A stretch of DNA of 64,000 nucleotides, taken from Mycobacterium ahvazicum (GTDB taxonomy: Bacteria; Actinomycetota; Actinomycetes; Mycobacteriales; Mycobacteriaceae). The notes below the pieces were generated by a model. The model made no database searches, was not told where the DNA came from, and saw only the letters and a list, made by a program, of their open reading frames with translations. This document shows, piece after piece, positions 52,045-60,728 of this stretch. The stretch lies in contig NZ_FXEG02000003.1 in assembly GCF_900176255.2 (NCBI RefSeq), positions 1,178,001-1,242,000 of the forward strand. Reading direction: 5' to 3'. Position 1 is the first letter of the stretch, and the number at the start of each line of letters is the position of its first letter. The position numbers and the translations under genes were made by a program.

Positions 52045-52326
52045 GCTGCGACACGCTAATCCTGACAGGAAATGCACAGCGAACTCACACCAGATTCACG
52101 CTAATCCCACCTTACCCCGTCCTACCAGCATCGCTGTGACCACGGGTTTTGGGATTCCCAGCCATTTCGGCGCGGCTTGGAACGACATGCACAATTCGGG
52201 TCAGATCCGAGTGGCGGTTTGGCAGCGGCAGAGCTAAATTTTCCACGGTCGTCGGGACGTTCGTGGTAGCCCCCGCTTGCGGACGGTGCTTCCCCCGGGC
52301 CACCGGACGGAAAAAGAGAGGCACCA

Positions 52327-53559
52327 ATGCTGCAAGAGTTCTGGCATAACTTCACGCATAACCTGTTCAAGCCGCTTCTGCTTTTCTTCTACTTCGGATT
52401 CCTGATCCCGATCTTGAAGGTGCGATTCGAGTTCCCCTATGTAATCTATCAAGGCCTCACCATGTACCTGCTGCTGGCTATCGGCTGGCACGGTGGTGAG
52501 GAACTCGCCGAGGTCAATGCCTCCAGCGTCGGGGCGATCATCGGATTCATGGTGTTGGGCTTCGCGCTCAACTTCGTGATCGGCATCGTCGCTTATTACC
52601 TGCTCGGCTGGCTGACCAAATTGCGCAGGATCGATCGGGCGACGATCGCCGGCTATTACGGGTCGGACTCTGCCGGTACGTTCGCCACCTGTGTGGCGGT
52701 CCTGGCCGCGGTGAACATCGCCTTCAACGCGTACATGCCGGTGATGCTGGCCGTGATGGAGATTCCCGGCTGCCTGGTGGCGCTCTACTTGGTGGCGCAC
52801 CTGCGACACCGGGGAATCGACGCCGCGGGCAACATGGCCGACGAGCCGGGTTACGCGCCGGTGAAGGTCGGCATCGGGCCTGGCACCGCGGCTCGGCCTC
52901 CGCAGGGCCAGAGCCTGGAGACCGAGCGCGCGATCGAGGACGAACTCGAACTCTCACTGGAAAAGCGCGAGCGCACAGAGGAACTCGACGTCAGCCCGAG
53001 CGCGCAGCTCACCAAGAAGAAGCCGTCCATCTTCTCCCGCGAGTTGTTCCAGGAGGTGTTCCTCAACCCCGGGTTGGTGCTGCTGATCGGCGGGATCGTG
53101 ATCGGCCTGATCAGTGGCCTGCAGGGTCAAAAGGTCGTGCAGGACGACGACAAGTTCTTCGTGATGGCGTTCCAGGGTGTGCTGTGCCTGTTCCTGCTCG
53201 AGATGGGCATGACGGCCTCGCGCAAGTTGAAGGACCTGCGAACGGCGGGGCCCGGGTTCATCTTCTTCGCGGTACTCGCGCCGAATGTTTTTGCCACGCT
53301 GGGGATCATCGTCGCCTGCTCCTACGCGAGCCTGACCCACACCGACTTCAAGACGGGCACCTACGTGCTGTTCGCGGTCTTGTGCGGCGCGGCGTCCTAC
53401 ATCGCGGTGCCGGCGGTCCAGCGATTGGCGATCCCGGAAGCGAGTCCGACGCTGCCGTTGGCCGCGTCACTGGGTCTGACGTTCTCCTACAACGTCACGA
53501 TCGGGATCCCGCTCTACATCGAGATTGCCCGCCTCGTCGAAGGGTGGTTCGGCGTTTGA
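52327..53559 (+). CDS. SbtA-like sodium-dependent bicarbonate permease (Rv2387-like)
   Basis: 410 residues, membrane protein with two inverted halves of about five helices each (about 10-160 and 235-405) separated by a charged cytoplasmic loop (about 170-235) rich in Glu/Arg. The SbtA signature at the C-terminus is clear: RLAIPEASPTLPLAASLGLTF followed by SYNVTIGIPLYIEIA. SbtA transports bicarbonate with sodium in cyanobacteria; the substrate in mycobacteria is not established. The corresponding M. tuberculosis gene would be Rv2387, also convergent with hemW. No SbtB/PII-like partner is adjacent. Confidence 0.85.
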   Translation: MLQEFWHNFTHNLFKPLLLFFYFGFLIPILKVRFEFPYVIYQGLTMYLLLAIGWHGGEELAEVNASSVGAIIGFMVLGFALNFVIGIVAYYLLGWLTKLRRIDRATIAGYYGSDSAGTFATCVAVLAAVNIAFNAYMPVMLAVMEIPGCLVALYLVAHLRHRGIDAAGNMADEPGYAPVKVGIGPGTAARPPQGQSLETERAIEDELELSLEKRERTEELDVSPSAQLTKKKPSIFSRELFQEVFLNPGLVLLIGGIVIGLISGLQGQKVVQDDDKFFVMAFQGVLCLFLLEMGMTASRKLKDLRTAGPGFIFFAVLAPNVFATLGIIVACSYASLTHTDFKTGTYVLFAVLCGAASYIAVPAVQRLAIPEASPTLPLAASLGLTFSYNVTIGIPLYIEIARLVEGWFGV

Positions 53560-53564
53560 CGCCG

Positions 53565-54737
53565 TCACCCTAGCAGGGTCCGCACCACCCCGTCGGCCAG
53601 CAACCGGCCGCGGGGGGTGAGGACCAGCCGGTCGCCTCCGTCCACCAACAAGCCGTCGGCGACAACGGTTTTGGCTCGTTCGCGTTCGGCGGCGTTCAGC
53701 ACCTCCAGCGGAAGCCCTTGACGCATACGGGTTTTCAGTAGCACATCCTCGGTGTGCAACGCCTCGGCGTCCAGCTGCTCGAAGCCCGCCACGGGTAACG
53801 CCGAATCCGACAATATCTCGGCGTATGCGTTGGGGTGCTTGACGTTCCACCACCGCGTCGCGCCGACATACCCGTGCGCACCCGGCCCCGCGCCCCACCA
53901 CTGGCCACCGTCCCAGTAGCCCACGTTGTGCCGGCACTCCCCACCCTGCCGCGACCAGTTCGACACCTCATACCAATCGAACCCGGCCGCGGACAGGCGC
54001 TCGTCGAGCAGTTCATAACGGTGCGCCAGCACGTCGTCGTCGGGTGCGGCCAGCTCACCGGTGCGGACCCGGCGCCCCAGCGCGGTCCCCTCCTCCACGA
54101 CCAGTGCATACGCGGACACATGGTTGACGCCGGTCGCGATCGCCGTATCGACCGAGCGCAGCAGCTCGTCGTCGGTCTCCCCCGGCGTGCCGTAGATGAG
54201 GTCAAGGCTCACGTGTTCGAAGCCCGCCTGCAGCGCCTCGCGGGCCGCGGCCGCCGACCGGTTCGGCGTGTGGATCCGGTCGAGGACACCCAGCACGAAC
54301 GGCGACACCGACTGCATGCCGAGCGACACCCGGGTGTACCCGGCCGCTCGGGCGGCCTCGAAGAAGTCCGGCCAGGCCGATTCCGGGTTGGCCTCCGTGG
54401 TGACCTCGGCGTCCGGGGCGAGCACGAAGTGTTCACGGACCATGTCGAGCAGCGCGACGATGCGCGCGGGCCCCAGCAGGGATGGCGTCCCGCCGCCGAC
54501 GAACACCGTGTTCACCGTCGGTGCATCCAGCCGCGCCGCGGCCAGCGCCAACTCGGTGCGCAGCGCCTCCAACCAGGCGTCCGGGTTGACGCCGCCGAGC
54601 TCGGCGGGCGTGTAGGTGTTGAAATCGCAATACCCGCAACGCGTTATGCAGAACGGGACGTGGACGTACACCCCGAACGACTGCCCAGGACTGCGCTGTA
54701 TGCCGGGAAGCTCAACCGGTGCCGCGCGAAGGGCCAT
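53565..54737 (-). CDS. hemW: Radical SAM heme chaperone HemW (HemN-like)
   Basis: 390 residues from the ATG at 54737 (an in-frame ATG at 54791 adds 18 residues without homology). Radical SAM cluster motif HVPFCITRCGYCDF (CxxxCxxC) near residue 30, FVGGGTPSLL near 82 and MGVQSV-like LGMQSVSPFVLG. M. tuberculosis Rv2388c is annotated as HemN; the lack of the longer N-terminal extension of true coproporphyrinogen dehydrogenase favours HemW, a heme-binding chaperone. Ends 5 bases from the permease stop. Confidence 0.92.
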   Translation of the reverse strand: MALRAAPVELPGIQRSPGQSFGVYVHVPFCITRCGYCDFNTYTPAELGGVNPDAWLEALRTELALAAARLDAPTVNTVFVGGGTPSLLGPARIVALLDMVREHFVLAPDAEVTTEANPESAWPDFFEAARAAGYTRVSLGMQSVSPFVLGVLDRIHTPNRSAAAAREALQAGFEHVSLDLIYGTPGETDDELLRSVDTAIATGVNHVSAYALVVEEGTALGRRVRTGELAAPDDDVLAHRYELLDERLSAAGFDWYEVSNWSRQGGECRHNVGYWDGGQWWGAGPGAHGYVGATRWWNVKHPNAYAEILSDSALPVAGFEQLDAEALHTEDVLLKTRMRQGLPLEVLNAAERERAKTVVADGLLVDGGDRLVLTPRGRLLADGVVRTLLG

Positions 54738-55067
54738 GCCAAATGATTGCACGTTCGCCGGACCCAGCCGCCCTCTCGACGGGGAGGCCATCGCCGAGCG
54801 TGGGGCCTATGGACGAATTCAAGACGGTTCTGGTACCTAGCACCCACGGTCGACGCGAAAGTTCCAGCCGCAGGGTCAGACGGGATCGACGTAGGCCTGA
54901 ACGCACGGTGGGGCGATTGGGCACGTCAGACGCGGCCAGGCTCACCTCTCAGGGATTTCTCGGCTTTGTATGTCGAATTACCCAGGATTACCCGGTAGTT
55001 TTGCTCACCGTGAGGGCAAATTTGACCTGGTGGCGACTGCCGCCTCTATCCATGGCAGAATGGGCGC
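54738..55067. other. Non-coding gap upstream of sulfur operon
   Basis: 330 bases between the divergent hemW start and the leader frame. No convincing gene; rpfD and Rv2390c, found here in M. tuberculosis, are absent. The only features seen are the -10 element just before 55068 (CAGAAT at 55056-55061). Confidence 0.5.
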
Positions 55068-55160
55068 GTGACCGTCGCCCAGCCCAGCCAGCGCATTGCG
55101 CTAGTGGTTCGGCGGCACATCGATCTCAAGCGTGTCTGCAGCTGTAGCTGTCCGGCTTGA
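55068..55160 (+). CDS. Leaderless Cys-rich leader peptide of nirA-cysH operon
   Basis: A 30-codon frame starts with GTG at 55068 and ends ...RRHIDLKRVCSCSCPA, with three Cys in the last seven residues, then TGA. CAGAAT at 55056-55061 lies 6 bases upstream of the GTG, where a -10 box must be if transcription starts on the initiating G; no ribosome site precedes it. This is the design reported for mycobacterial polycysteine leaderless attenuators: with scarce cysteinyl-tRNA, stalling at the Cys codons alters leader folding and lets the operon be transcribed or translated. The 110 bases to nirA contain a possible hairpin (GGCGC 55193-55197 with GCGCC 55205-55209). Confidence 0.72.
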   Translation: MTVAQPSQRIALVVRRHIDLKRVCSCSCPA

Positions 55161-55270
55161 TTCCGTAGACCCGCCCACCTGTACGTCCAGCTGGCGCCGG
55201 ATCTGCGCCTGCCGTAGGAACCGGTGAGTCGCGCGTCCACGCCTGCACAGCCCGCGAAGGAGATCTTCGA

Positions 55271-56941
55271 ATGACCACAGCCCGCCCCGCCAAGGCTCCT
55301 CGAAGTGAGGGTCAATGGGCGCTGGGAGAGCGCGAACCGCTGAACCCCAACGAGGAGTTCAAACAAGCCGGTCCCCCACTCGAGGTGCGCGACCGCATTT
55401 TGCACACCTATTCCAAAGAAGGCTTCGACAGCATCGAGAAGAACGATCTTCGTGGCCGTATGCGCTGGTGGGGTCTGTACACCCAGCGCGAGCAGGGTTA
55501 CGACGGCAGCTGGACCGGCGACGAGAACATGGACAAGCTCGAGGCCCGGTACTTCATGATGCGGGTGCGCTGCGACGGCGGCGCCCTGTCGGCCGCGGCA
55601 CTGCGCACGCTGGGCCAGATCTCGACCGAGTTCGCCCGTGACACCGCTGACATCTCCGACCGGGAGAACGTGCAGTACCACTGGATCCGGGTGGAGGATG
55701 TCCCGGAGATCTGGCGGCGGCTGGCCGAGGTCGGATTGCAGACCGCCGAGGCGTGCGGTGACTGCCCGCGCGTAATCCTGGGCTCACCGCTGGCCGGCGA
55801 GTCCCTCGACGAGGTACTCGACCCGACCTGGGCGATCGACGAGATCGTCAAGCGCTACATCGGCAAGCCCGAGTTCGCCGACCTGCCGCGCAAGTACAAG
55901 ACGGCCATCTCCGGTCTGCAAGACGTGGTGCACGAGGTCAACGACATCGCGTTCATCGGCGTCAACCACCCCGAGCACGGCCCCGGGCTGGACGTGTGGG
56001 TCGGCGGCGGGCTGTCCACCAACCCGATGCTGGGCCAGCGCCTTGGCGCGTGGGTGCCTTTGGCGGAAGTGCCCGAGGTCTGGGCCGCGGTCACCTCGGT
56101 GTTCCGCGACTACGGGTACCGGCGGTTGCGCGCCAAGGCGAGGCTGAAGTTCCTGCTCAAGGACTGGGGCGTAGAAAAATTTCGTGAAGTTCTCGAACAG
56201 GAATACCTCAAGCGGCCGCTGATCGACGGCCCGGCCCCCGAGCCGGTCACGCACCCGATCGACCACGTCGGAGTACAGCGGCTCAAGAACGGACTCAACG
56301 CGGTGGGTGTCGCCGCGATCGCGGGCCGGGTCTCCGGGACCATCCTGTCCGCGGTGGCCGACCTGGCCGAGCAGGCGGGTTCGGACCGGATCCGGTTCAC
56401 CCCCTACCAGAAGCTGGTCATCCTCGACATTCCCGACGACAAGCTCGACGGCTTCGTCGCCGGCCTCGATGCCCTCGGATTGCAGGCGAACCCCTCACAC
56501 TGGCGCCGGAACCTGATGGCCTGCACCGGGATCGAGTTCTGCAAGTTGTCTTTTGCCGAAACCCGGGTCAAGGCACAGACTTTGGTGCCAGAGCTGGAAA
56601 AGCGGCTCGATGACATCAACTCGCGCCTCGACGTGCCGATCACCGTCAACATCAACGGCTGCCCCAACTCGTGTGCGCGAATTCAGGTCGCCGACATCGG
56701 CTTCAAGGGTCAGATGGTCGACGACGGCGACGGAAACTCGGTCGAGGGCTTCCAGGTGCATTTGGGCGGCAGCCTCGGGCTGGACAGCGGTTTCGGCCGA
56801 AAGCTGCGCCAGCACAAGGTGACCAGCGACGAGCTGGGCGACTACATCGATCGGGTGGTGCGCAACTTCGTCAAGCACCGCAACGAGGGAGAGCGGTTCG
56901 CGCAGTGGGCACTTCGCGCCGAGGAAGGCGAGTTGCGATGA
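55271..56941 (+). CDS. nirA: Ferredoxin-dependent sulfite reductase NirA/SirA
   Basis: 556 residues (M. tuberculosis NirA 563, counted 555 in some start choices). Six-electron reduction of sulfite to sulfide with siroheme and a [4Fe-4S] cluster; electrons come from ferredoxin. The cluster Cys are at 418 and 424 (CTGIEFC) and 464 and 468 (CPNSC). RENVQYHWIR and other duplicated siroheme domain motifs are present. A GAAGGAG ribosome site fits the ATG. It overlaps cysH by 4 bases and is the first gene of nirA-cysH-che1. Confidence 0.96.
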   Translation: MTTARPAKAPRSEGQWALGEREPLNPNEEFKQAGPPLEVRDRILHTYSKEGFDSIEKNDLRGRMRWWGLYTQREQGYDGSWTGDENMDKLEARYFMMRVRCDGGALSAAALRTLGQISTEFARDTADISDRENVQYHWIRVEDVPEIWRRLAEVGLQTAEACGDCPRVILGSPLAGESLDEVLDPTWAIDEIVKRYIGKPEFADLPRKYKTAISGLQDVVHEVNDIAFIGVNHPEHGPGLDVWVGGGLSTNPMLGQRLGAWVPLAEVPEVWAAVTSVFRDYGYRRLRAKARLKFLLKDWGVEKFREVLEQEYLKRPLIDGPAPEPVTHPIDHVGVQRLKNGLNAVGVAAIAGRVSGTILSAVADLAEQAGSDRIRFTPYQKLVILDIPDDKLDGFVAGLDALGLQANPSHWRRNLMACTGIEFCKLSFAETRVKAQTLVPELEKRLDDINSRLDVPITVNINGCPNSCARIQVADIGFKGQMVDDGDGNSVEGFQVHLGGSLGLDSGFGRKLRQHKVTSDELGDYIDRVVRNFVKHRNEGERFAQWALRAEEGELR

Positions 56942-57681
56942 GCACCGAAACGACCGACCCGGAATACGCCGCACTGCGGGAGCTGGCCGCCCGGGGCGCG
57001 GCCGAACTCGAGGGCGCCAGCGCCACCGAGCTGCTGCGCTGGACGGATGACAACTTCGGCGGTATCAACGGCCCGCGCGGCTGGGCGACGTGCAATTACA
57101 TCGTCGCCTCCAACATGCAAGACGCCGTGCTGGTCGATCTGGCGTCCAAGGTTCGCCCCGGTGTGCCGGTGCTGTTCCTGGACACCGGCTACCACTTCGT
57201 CGAAACCGTCGGCACCCGGGACGCGGTCGAATCCGTCTACGACATACGGGTTCTCAATGTCGCGCCGGAGCACACGGTGGCCGAGCAGGACAAGCTGAAG
57301 GGCAAGGACCTGTTCGCGCGGGACCCCGGCGAATGCTGCCGGCTGCGCAAGGTCGCCCCGCTGAGCAAAGCGCTCAGCGGTTACTCCGCATGGGTGACCG
57401 GGATACGCCGGGTCGAGGCGCCGACCCGCGCGAACGCGCCGCTGATCAGCTTCGACGAGGCATTCAAGCTGGTGAAGATCAACCCGCTGGCGGCGTGGAC
57501 CGACGAGGATATGCAGAACTACATCGACGAGCACGATGTGTTGGTCAATCCCCTTGTCTACGAAGGCTATCCGTCGATCGGCTGCGCCCCCTGCACGGCC
57601 AAGCCCGCCGAGGGCGCCGACCCGCGCAGCGGACGCTGGCAGGGGCAGGCCAAAACCGAATGCGGACTGCACGCGTCGTGA
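56938..57681 (+). CDS. cysH: Adenylylsulfate (APS) reductase CysH
   Basis: 247 residues. Reduces APS to sulfite using thioredoxin. The [4Fe-4S] ligands of the APS-type enzymes are seen: paired Cys133-Cys134 (ECCRLRK) and Cys216-x2-Cys219 (GCAPC), and the catalytic Cys near the C-terminus in KTECGLH. This distinguishes it from PAPS reductases, which lack the CC and CxxC pairs. The ATG overlaps nirA (ATGA). Confidence 0.96.
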   Translation: MSTETTDPEYAALRELAARGAAELEGASATELLRWTDDNFGGINGPRGWATCNYIVASNMQDAVLVDLASKVRPGVPVLFLDTGYHFVETVGTRDAVESVYDIRVLNVAPEHTVAEQDKLKGKDLFARDPGECCRLRKVAPLSKALSGYSAWVTGIRRVEAPTRANAPLISFDEAFKLVKINPLAAWTDEDMQNYIDEHDVLVNPLVYEGYPSIGCAPCTAKPAEGADPRSGRWQGQAKTECGLHAS

Positions 57682-57709
57682 CGCGCCGGCGACGATGCAG
57701 AGCGTAGCG

Positions 57710-58444
57710 ATGAGCAGGAGTGGCGCCATCAAGCCTGCCCTCGTCCTGACCGCACACGGGAGCAAGGATCCACGGTCGGGGGCCAACTCACGGGCCGTCG
57801 CCGACCAGGTGGTGTGCTTGCGGCCGAACCTCGATGTGCGACTGGCCTTCCTGGAACACAGCTCACCGAGCCTGGCCGATGTACTCACGTCGGTGGATGG
57901 CCCGGCGGTCGTCACCCCGTTGCTGTTGGCCAACGCGTACCACGCCCGCGTCGACATCCCCGCCCAGATCGCCAATTGCGTTACGAACCAACAAGTGTGG
58001 CAGGCACCGGTGCTCGGCGAGGATGACCGGATGGTGGCGGTGCTGCGCCGGCGCGTGACCGAGCTGGGTGTCTCGCCCCGCGACGACAGCGTCGGTGTCC
58101 TCGTCGTGGCGATCGGCACCTCGGACTTGGCAGTGAACGCACGCACCGGCCGGGTAGCGCCAAAGCTGTTGGCAGGCACGTCCTGGGCGGGGGCAACGAC
58201 CGCGTTCGCCACCCAACAGGAACGTTCGCTCTCCGAAGCGTTGGGCAGGTTGCGCCGCCAGCGCGCCCAGCGGGTAGTCGTCGCGCCGTGGTTCCTGGCG
58301 CCGGGACGCATCCCCGATCGGGTGGAGAGATTCGCCGCCAAGGCCGGCATCGAGATGGCGGCCCCGCTGGGAGCCGACCGGTTGGTGGCCGAGACGGTGC
58401 TGGATCGCTTCACCGCGACGGCCGCCGGCCAGATCGCGGCTTGA
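57710..58444 (+). CDS. che1: Sirohydrochlorin ferrochelatase-like CbiX protein (Che1)
   Basis: 244 residues from the ATG at 57710; an ATG at 57695 would add 5. The CbiX/SirB chelatase fold is shown by LVLTAHGSKDPRS near residue 12, LLLANAYHARVDIP near 80 with the second metal His, and a repeated half (LVVAIGTSDLAVNARTG, VVVAPWFLAPGRIPDRV). In sulfur operons this enzyme inserts iron into sirohydrochlorin for sulfite reductase siroheme. Equivalent to Rv2393. Separated from cysH by 28 bases. Confidence 0.88.
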   Translation: MSRSGAIKPALVLTAHGSKDPRSGANSRAVADQVVCLRPNLDVRLAFLEHSSPSLADVLTSVDGPAVVTPLLLANAYHARVDIPAQIANCVTNQQVWQAPVLGEDDRMVAVLRRRVTELGVSPRDDSVGVLVVAIGTSDLAVNARTGRVAPKLLAGTSWAGATTAFATQQERSLSEALGRLRRQRAQRVVVAPWFLAPGRIPDRVERFAAKAGIEMAAPLGADRLVAETVLDRFTATAAGQIAA

Positions 58445-58490
58445 GCAGGCTGACGGTACGTCAAATCGCTTGCGGCACTAACATGGCGCA

Positions 58491-58817
58491 ATGGGCGATT
58501 ACGAACCACGTGGGCTCGCCGAGCATCTGGCCGGCCTGCCGCACTTCCACGTCGTCGCCCTGAACCGGAACAACGAGGTCATCTACAGCGACGGCCTGAC
58601 GTGGCCCGGCGCAGAAGGATTCGCCGCGGACCTGATCTCACCGGCGCCGGGCGCCCCCGTCCCCGAAGTCGAACTCGAAGCGGTGTGGATCGTCGAAACC
58701 GATCCACGAAGGTGCCCATTCGCCCACGGCGACGACAACGCTGAATCCGACGAGCTGACGGTGACCGAGTACATCGAGCGACTGACCCAGCAACCGCCCT
58801 ACTGGTCGCTGCAATAA
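58491..58817 (+). CDS. Conserved hypothetical, 108 residues
   Basis: ATG at 58491, stop 3 bases before the cysA stop on the other strand. The sequence (MGDYEPRGLAEHLAGLPHFHVV onward) contains a compact alpha/beta domain with EAVWIVETDPRRCPFAHGDDN and the end ELTVTEYIERLTQQPPYW. No signal peptide, no membrane span, no catalytic motif recognised. It is the last gene in the direction of the sulfur operon and could be part of it (46-base gap), but may have its own role. Confidence 0.65.
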   Translation: MGDYEPRGLAEHLAGLPHFHVVALNRNNEVIYSDGLTWPGAEGFAADLISPAPGAPVPEVELEAVWIVETDPRRCPFAHGDDNAESDELTVTEYIERLTQQPPYWSLQ

Positions 58818-58820
58818 CTC

Positions 58821-59894
58821 TCAGGCCGACGTCAACGTGCTCTGCTCTTCGTCGGCCCCGCCCGACGGCGCCGCGGCGGCGACGCTGGAGGGCACCCGGG
58901 TGGCGCGCACGTAGACGGTGTCCCCGTCCTTGAGGGCCAGCGCCTCGGCGTCGCCTCGGGTGATTTGGGCGGTGAAGCTGCCACCGGTGGCAGCGCTGGT
59001 CAACTCGACGCGCACTTCGAATCCCAGTGCCACGACGCGGTCGACGGTAGCGCGGACGACTCCGATGGATTCGGCGGTGCCGTCACCACCGGCGATCGCC
59101 ATCTCGGGATTGCGACCGACTCGAATGTCATGCGGGCGAACCAAACTGCCGTTCAGGGTCGAGACCGCACCGAGGAACGACATCACGAACGCGTTCGCCG
59201 GGGCGTCGTAAACCTCGGTCGGGGACCCGATCTGCTCGATACGGCCCTTGTTGAGCACCGCGATCCGATCGGCGACATCCAGCGCTTCGGCCTGGTCGTG
59301 AGTGACCAGCACCGTGGTGACGTGGACCTCGTCGTGCAGCCGGCGTAGCCACGCGCGCAGATCCTCGCGAACCTTGGCGTCCAGCGCCCCGAACGGCTCG
59401 TCGAGCAGCAGCACCTGCGGATCGACGGCCAAAGCACGCGCGAGCGCCATGCGCTGTCGCTGACCGCCGGACAACTGGTTGGGGTAGCGACCCTGAAATC
59501 CGCTGAGCCCCACGACTTCCAGCAGGTTGTCGACCTTCTCCTTGATTTCGGCTTTGGGTCGCTTGCGAATCTTCAATCCGTACGCGACATTGTCGCGGAC
59601 CGTCATGTGCTTGAACGCGGCGTAGTGCTGGAACACGAATCCGATGCCGCGCCGCTGCGGTGGCACCCGCGTGACGTCACGGCCGTTGATCGTGATCGTG
59701 CCGGTGTCGGGCTGGTCGAGACCCGCGATGGTGCGCAGCAGGGTCGACTTGCCGGAACCGCTGGGGCCGAGCAGGGCCGTCAGCGAGCCGGTGGGGACCA
59801 CGAAGTCCACGTGGTCCAATGCGACGAAATCACCGTAGCGTTTGTTGGCGTCGCGCACAGTGATCGCCAGGTCGGCGGTTTTGGCGTCGGTCAT
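58821..59894 (-). CDS. cysA1: Sulfate ABC transporter ATPase CysA
   Basis: 357 residues. Walker A GPSGSGKSTLLR near residue 43, ABC signature QLSGGQRQRMALARALAV near 140, Walker B VLLLDEPFGALD near 160 and the switch VTHDQAEAL. A C-terminal regulatory TOBE-like domain (about 240-345) contains a beta-barrel core and the end VRATRVPS. Powers import of sulfate (and thiosulfate). It is 15 bases after cysW; subI-cysT-cysW-cysA form one operon read toward the left. Confidence 0.96.
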   Translation of the reverse strand: MTDAKTADLAITVRDANKRYGDFVALDHVDFVVPTGSLTALLGPSGSGKSTLLRTIAGLDQPDTGTITINGRDVTRVPPQRRGIGFVFQHYAAFKHMTVRDNVAYGLKIRKRPKAEIKEKVDNLLEVVGLSGFQGRYPNQLSGGQRQRMALARALAVDPQVLLLDEPFGALDAKVREDLRAWLRRLHDEVHVTTVLVTHDQAEALDVADRIAVLNKGRIEQIGSPTEVYDAPANAFVMSFLGAVSTLNGSLVRPHDIRVGRNPEMAIAGGDGTAESIGVVRATVDRVVALGFEVRVELTSAATGGSFTAQITRGDAEALALKDGDTVYVRATRVPSSVAAAAPSGGADEEQSTLTSA

Positions 59895-59909
59895 GTCCGA
59901 ATCTCCTTG

Positions 59910-60728
59910 TCAGGCCTTGCTCGCCGCTCGTGCCCGGCGGGCATCCAGAATCACCTGGACGATCAGCACGGCCACGGCAACACCCATCAACAACGTCGAC
60001 AATGCGTAGGCACCGTATTCGGCCCCACGGTTGTAGCGATCCGAGACCAGCAGCGTCAGTGTCTGCGACTTGCCCGGGAGGTTGGACGACACGATGGTCA
60101 CCGCGCCGTATTCACCGAGAGTACGAGCGATGGTCAACACGACGCCGTACGTCAGGCCCCACCGGATGGACGGCAGCGTGATCCGCCAAAAGGTTTGCCA
60201 CCAGCCAGAACCCAGGGTGGCCGCCGCCTCCTCCTGGTCGGTTCCCAGCTCATGCAGCACCGGCTCGACCTCGCGCACCACGAACGGCAGCGTGACGAAG
60301 ATGCTGGCAAGCACGATGCCGGGCAGGCCGAAGATGATTTTGAAACCCAGGTCTCGTTCCACGAAGCCGAGCGCACCCGCCGACCCCCACAGCACGATCA
60401 ACGCGACGCCGACAATGACGGGCGAGACGGCGAACGGCAGGTCGATGACCGCCTGCAGCACGCCCTTACCGCGGAATCTGTTGCGCGCCAAGACAAGCGC
60501 TGTGGGAATGCCGAAGCAGACGTTCAGTGGCACCACGATGGCCACCACCAGCAGTGACAAGTCCAGCGCCGATATCGCCGCCGGGGTGCTGATCCAGTCG
60601 ACGAACTGACCGAACCCTGGCGCGAACGTCCGCCACAAGATCACCGCCACCGGGATGATCAGCAGCACCCCGACATAGGCCAACGCGACATACCTGGTGA
60701 GGTAACGAACCCAGCGTGACGATGTCAC
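59910..60728 (-). CDS. cysW: Sulfate ABC transporter permease CysW
   Basis: 272 residues. Binding-protein-dependent transporter inner membrane component with about six membrane helices and the EAA loop (ELGTDQEEAAATLGSGWWQTFWRITLPSI) near residue 165. Starts at a GTG overlapping the cysT stop by 4 bases (GTGA). Together with CysT it forms the sulfate channel. Confidence 0.95.
   Translation of the reverse strand: MTSSRWVRYLTRYVALAYVGVLLIIPVAVILWRTFAPGFGQFVDWISTPAAISALDLSLLVVAIVVPLNVCFGIPTALVLARNRFRGKGVLQAVIDLPFAVSPVIVGVALIVLWGSAGALGFVERDLGFKIIFGLPGIVLASIFVTLPFVVREVEPVLHELGTDQEEAAATLGSGWWQTFWRITLPSIRWGLTYGVVLTIARTLGEYGAVTIVSSNLPGKSQTLTLLVSDRYNRGAEYGAYALSTLLMGVAVAVLIVQVILDARRARAASKA

Noticed and set aside
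52048..52110. Repeated CACGCTAATCC upstream of the permease gene
   Set aside because: Only two short copies, irregular spacing, and no match to a known operator; too weak to call.
55046..55681. 211-codon minus-strand frame across the nirA start
   Set aside because: Antisense to nirA and the Cys-rich leader; composition follows the complementary codons and no family match is seen.
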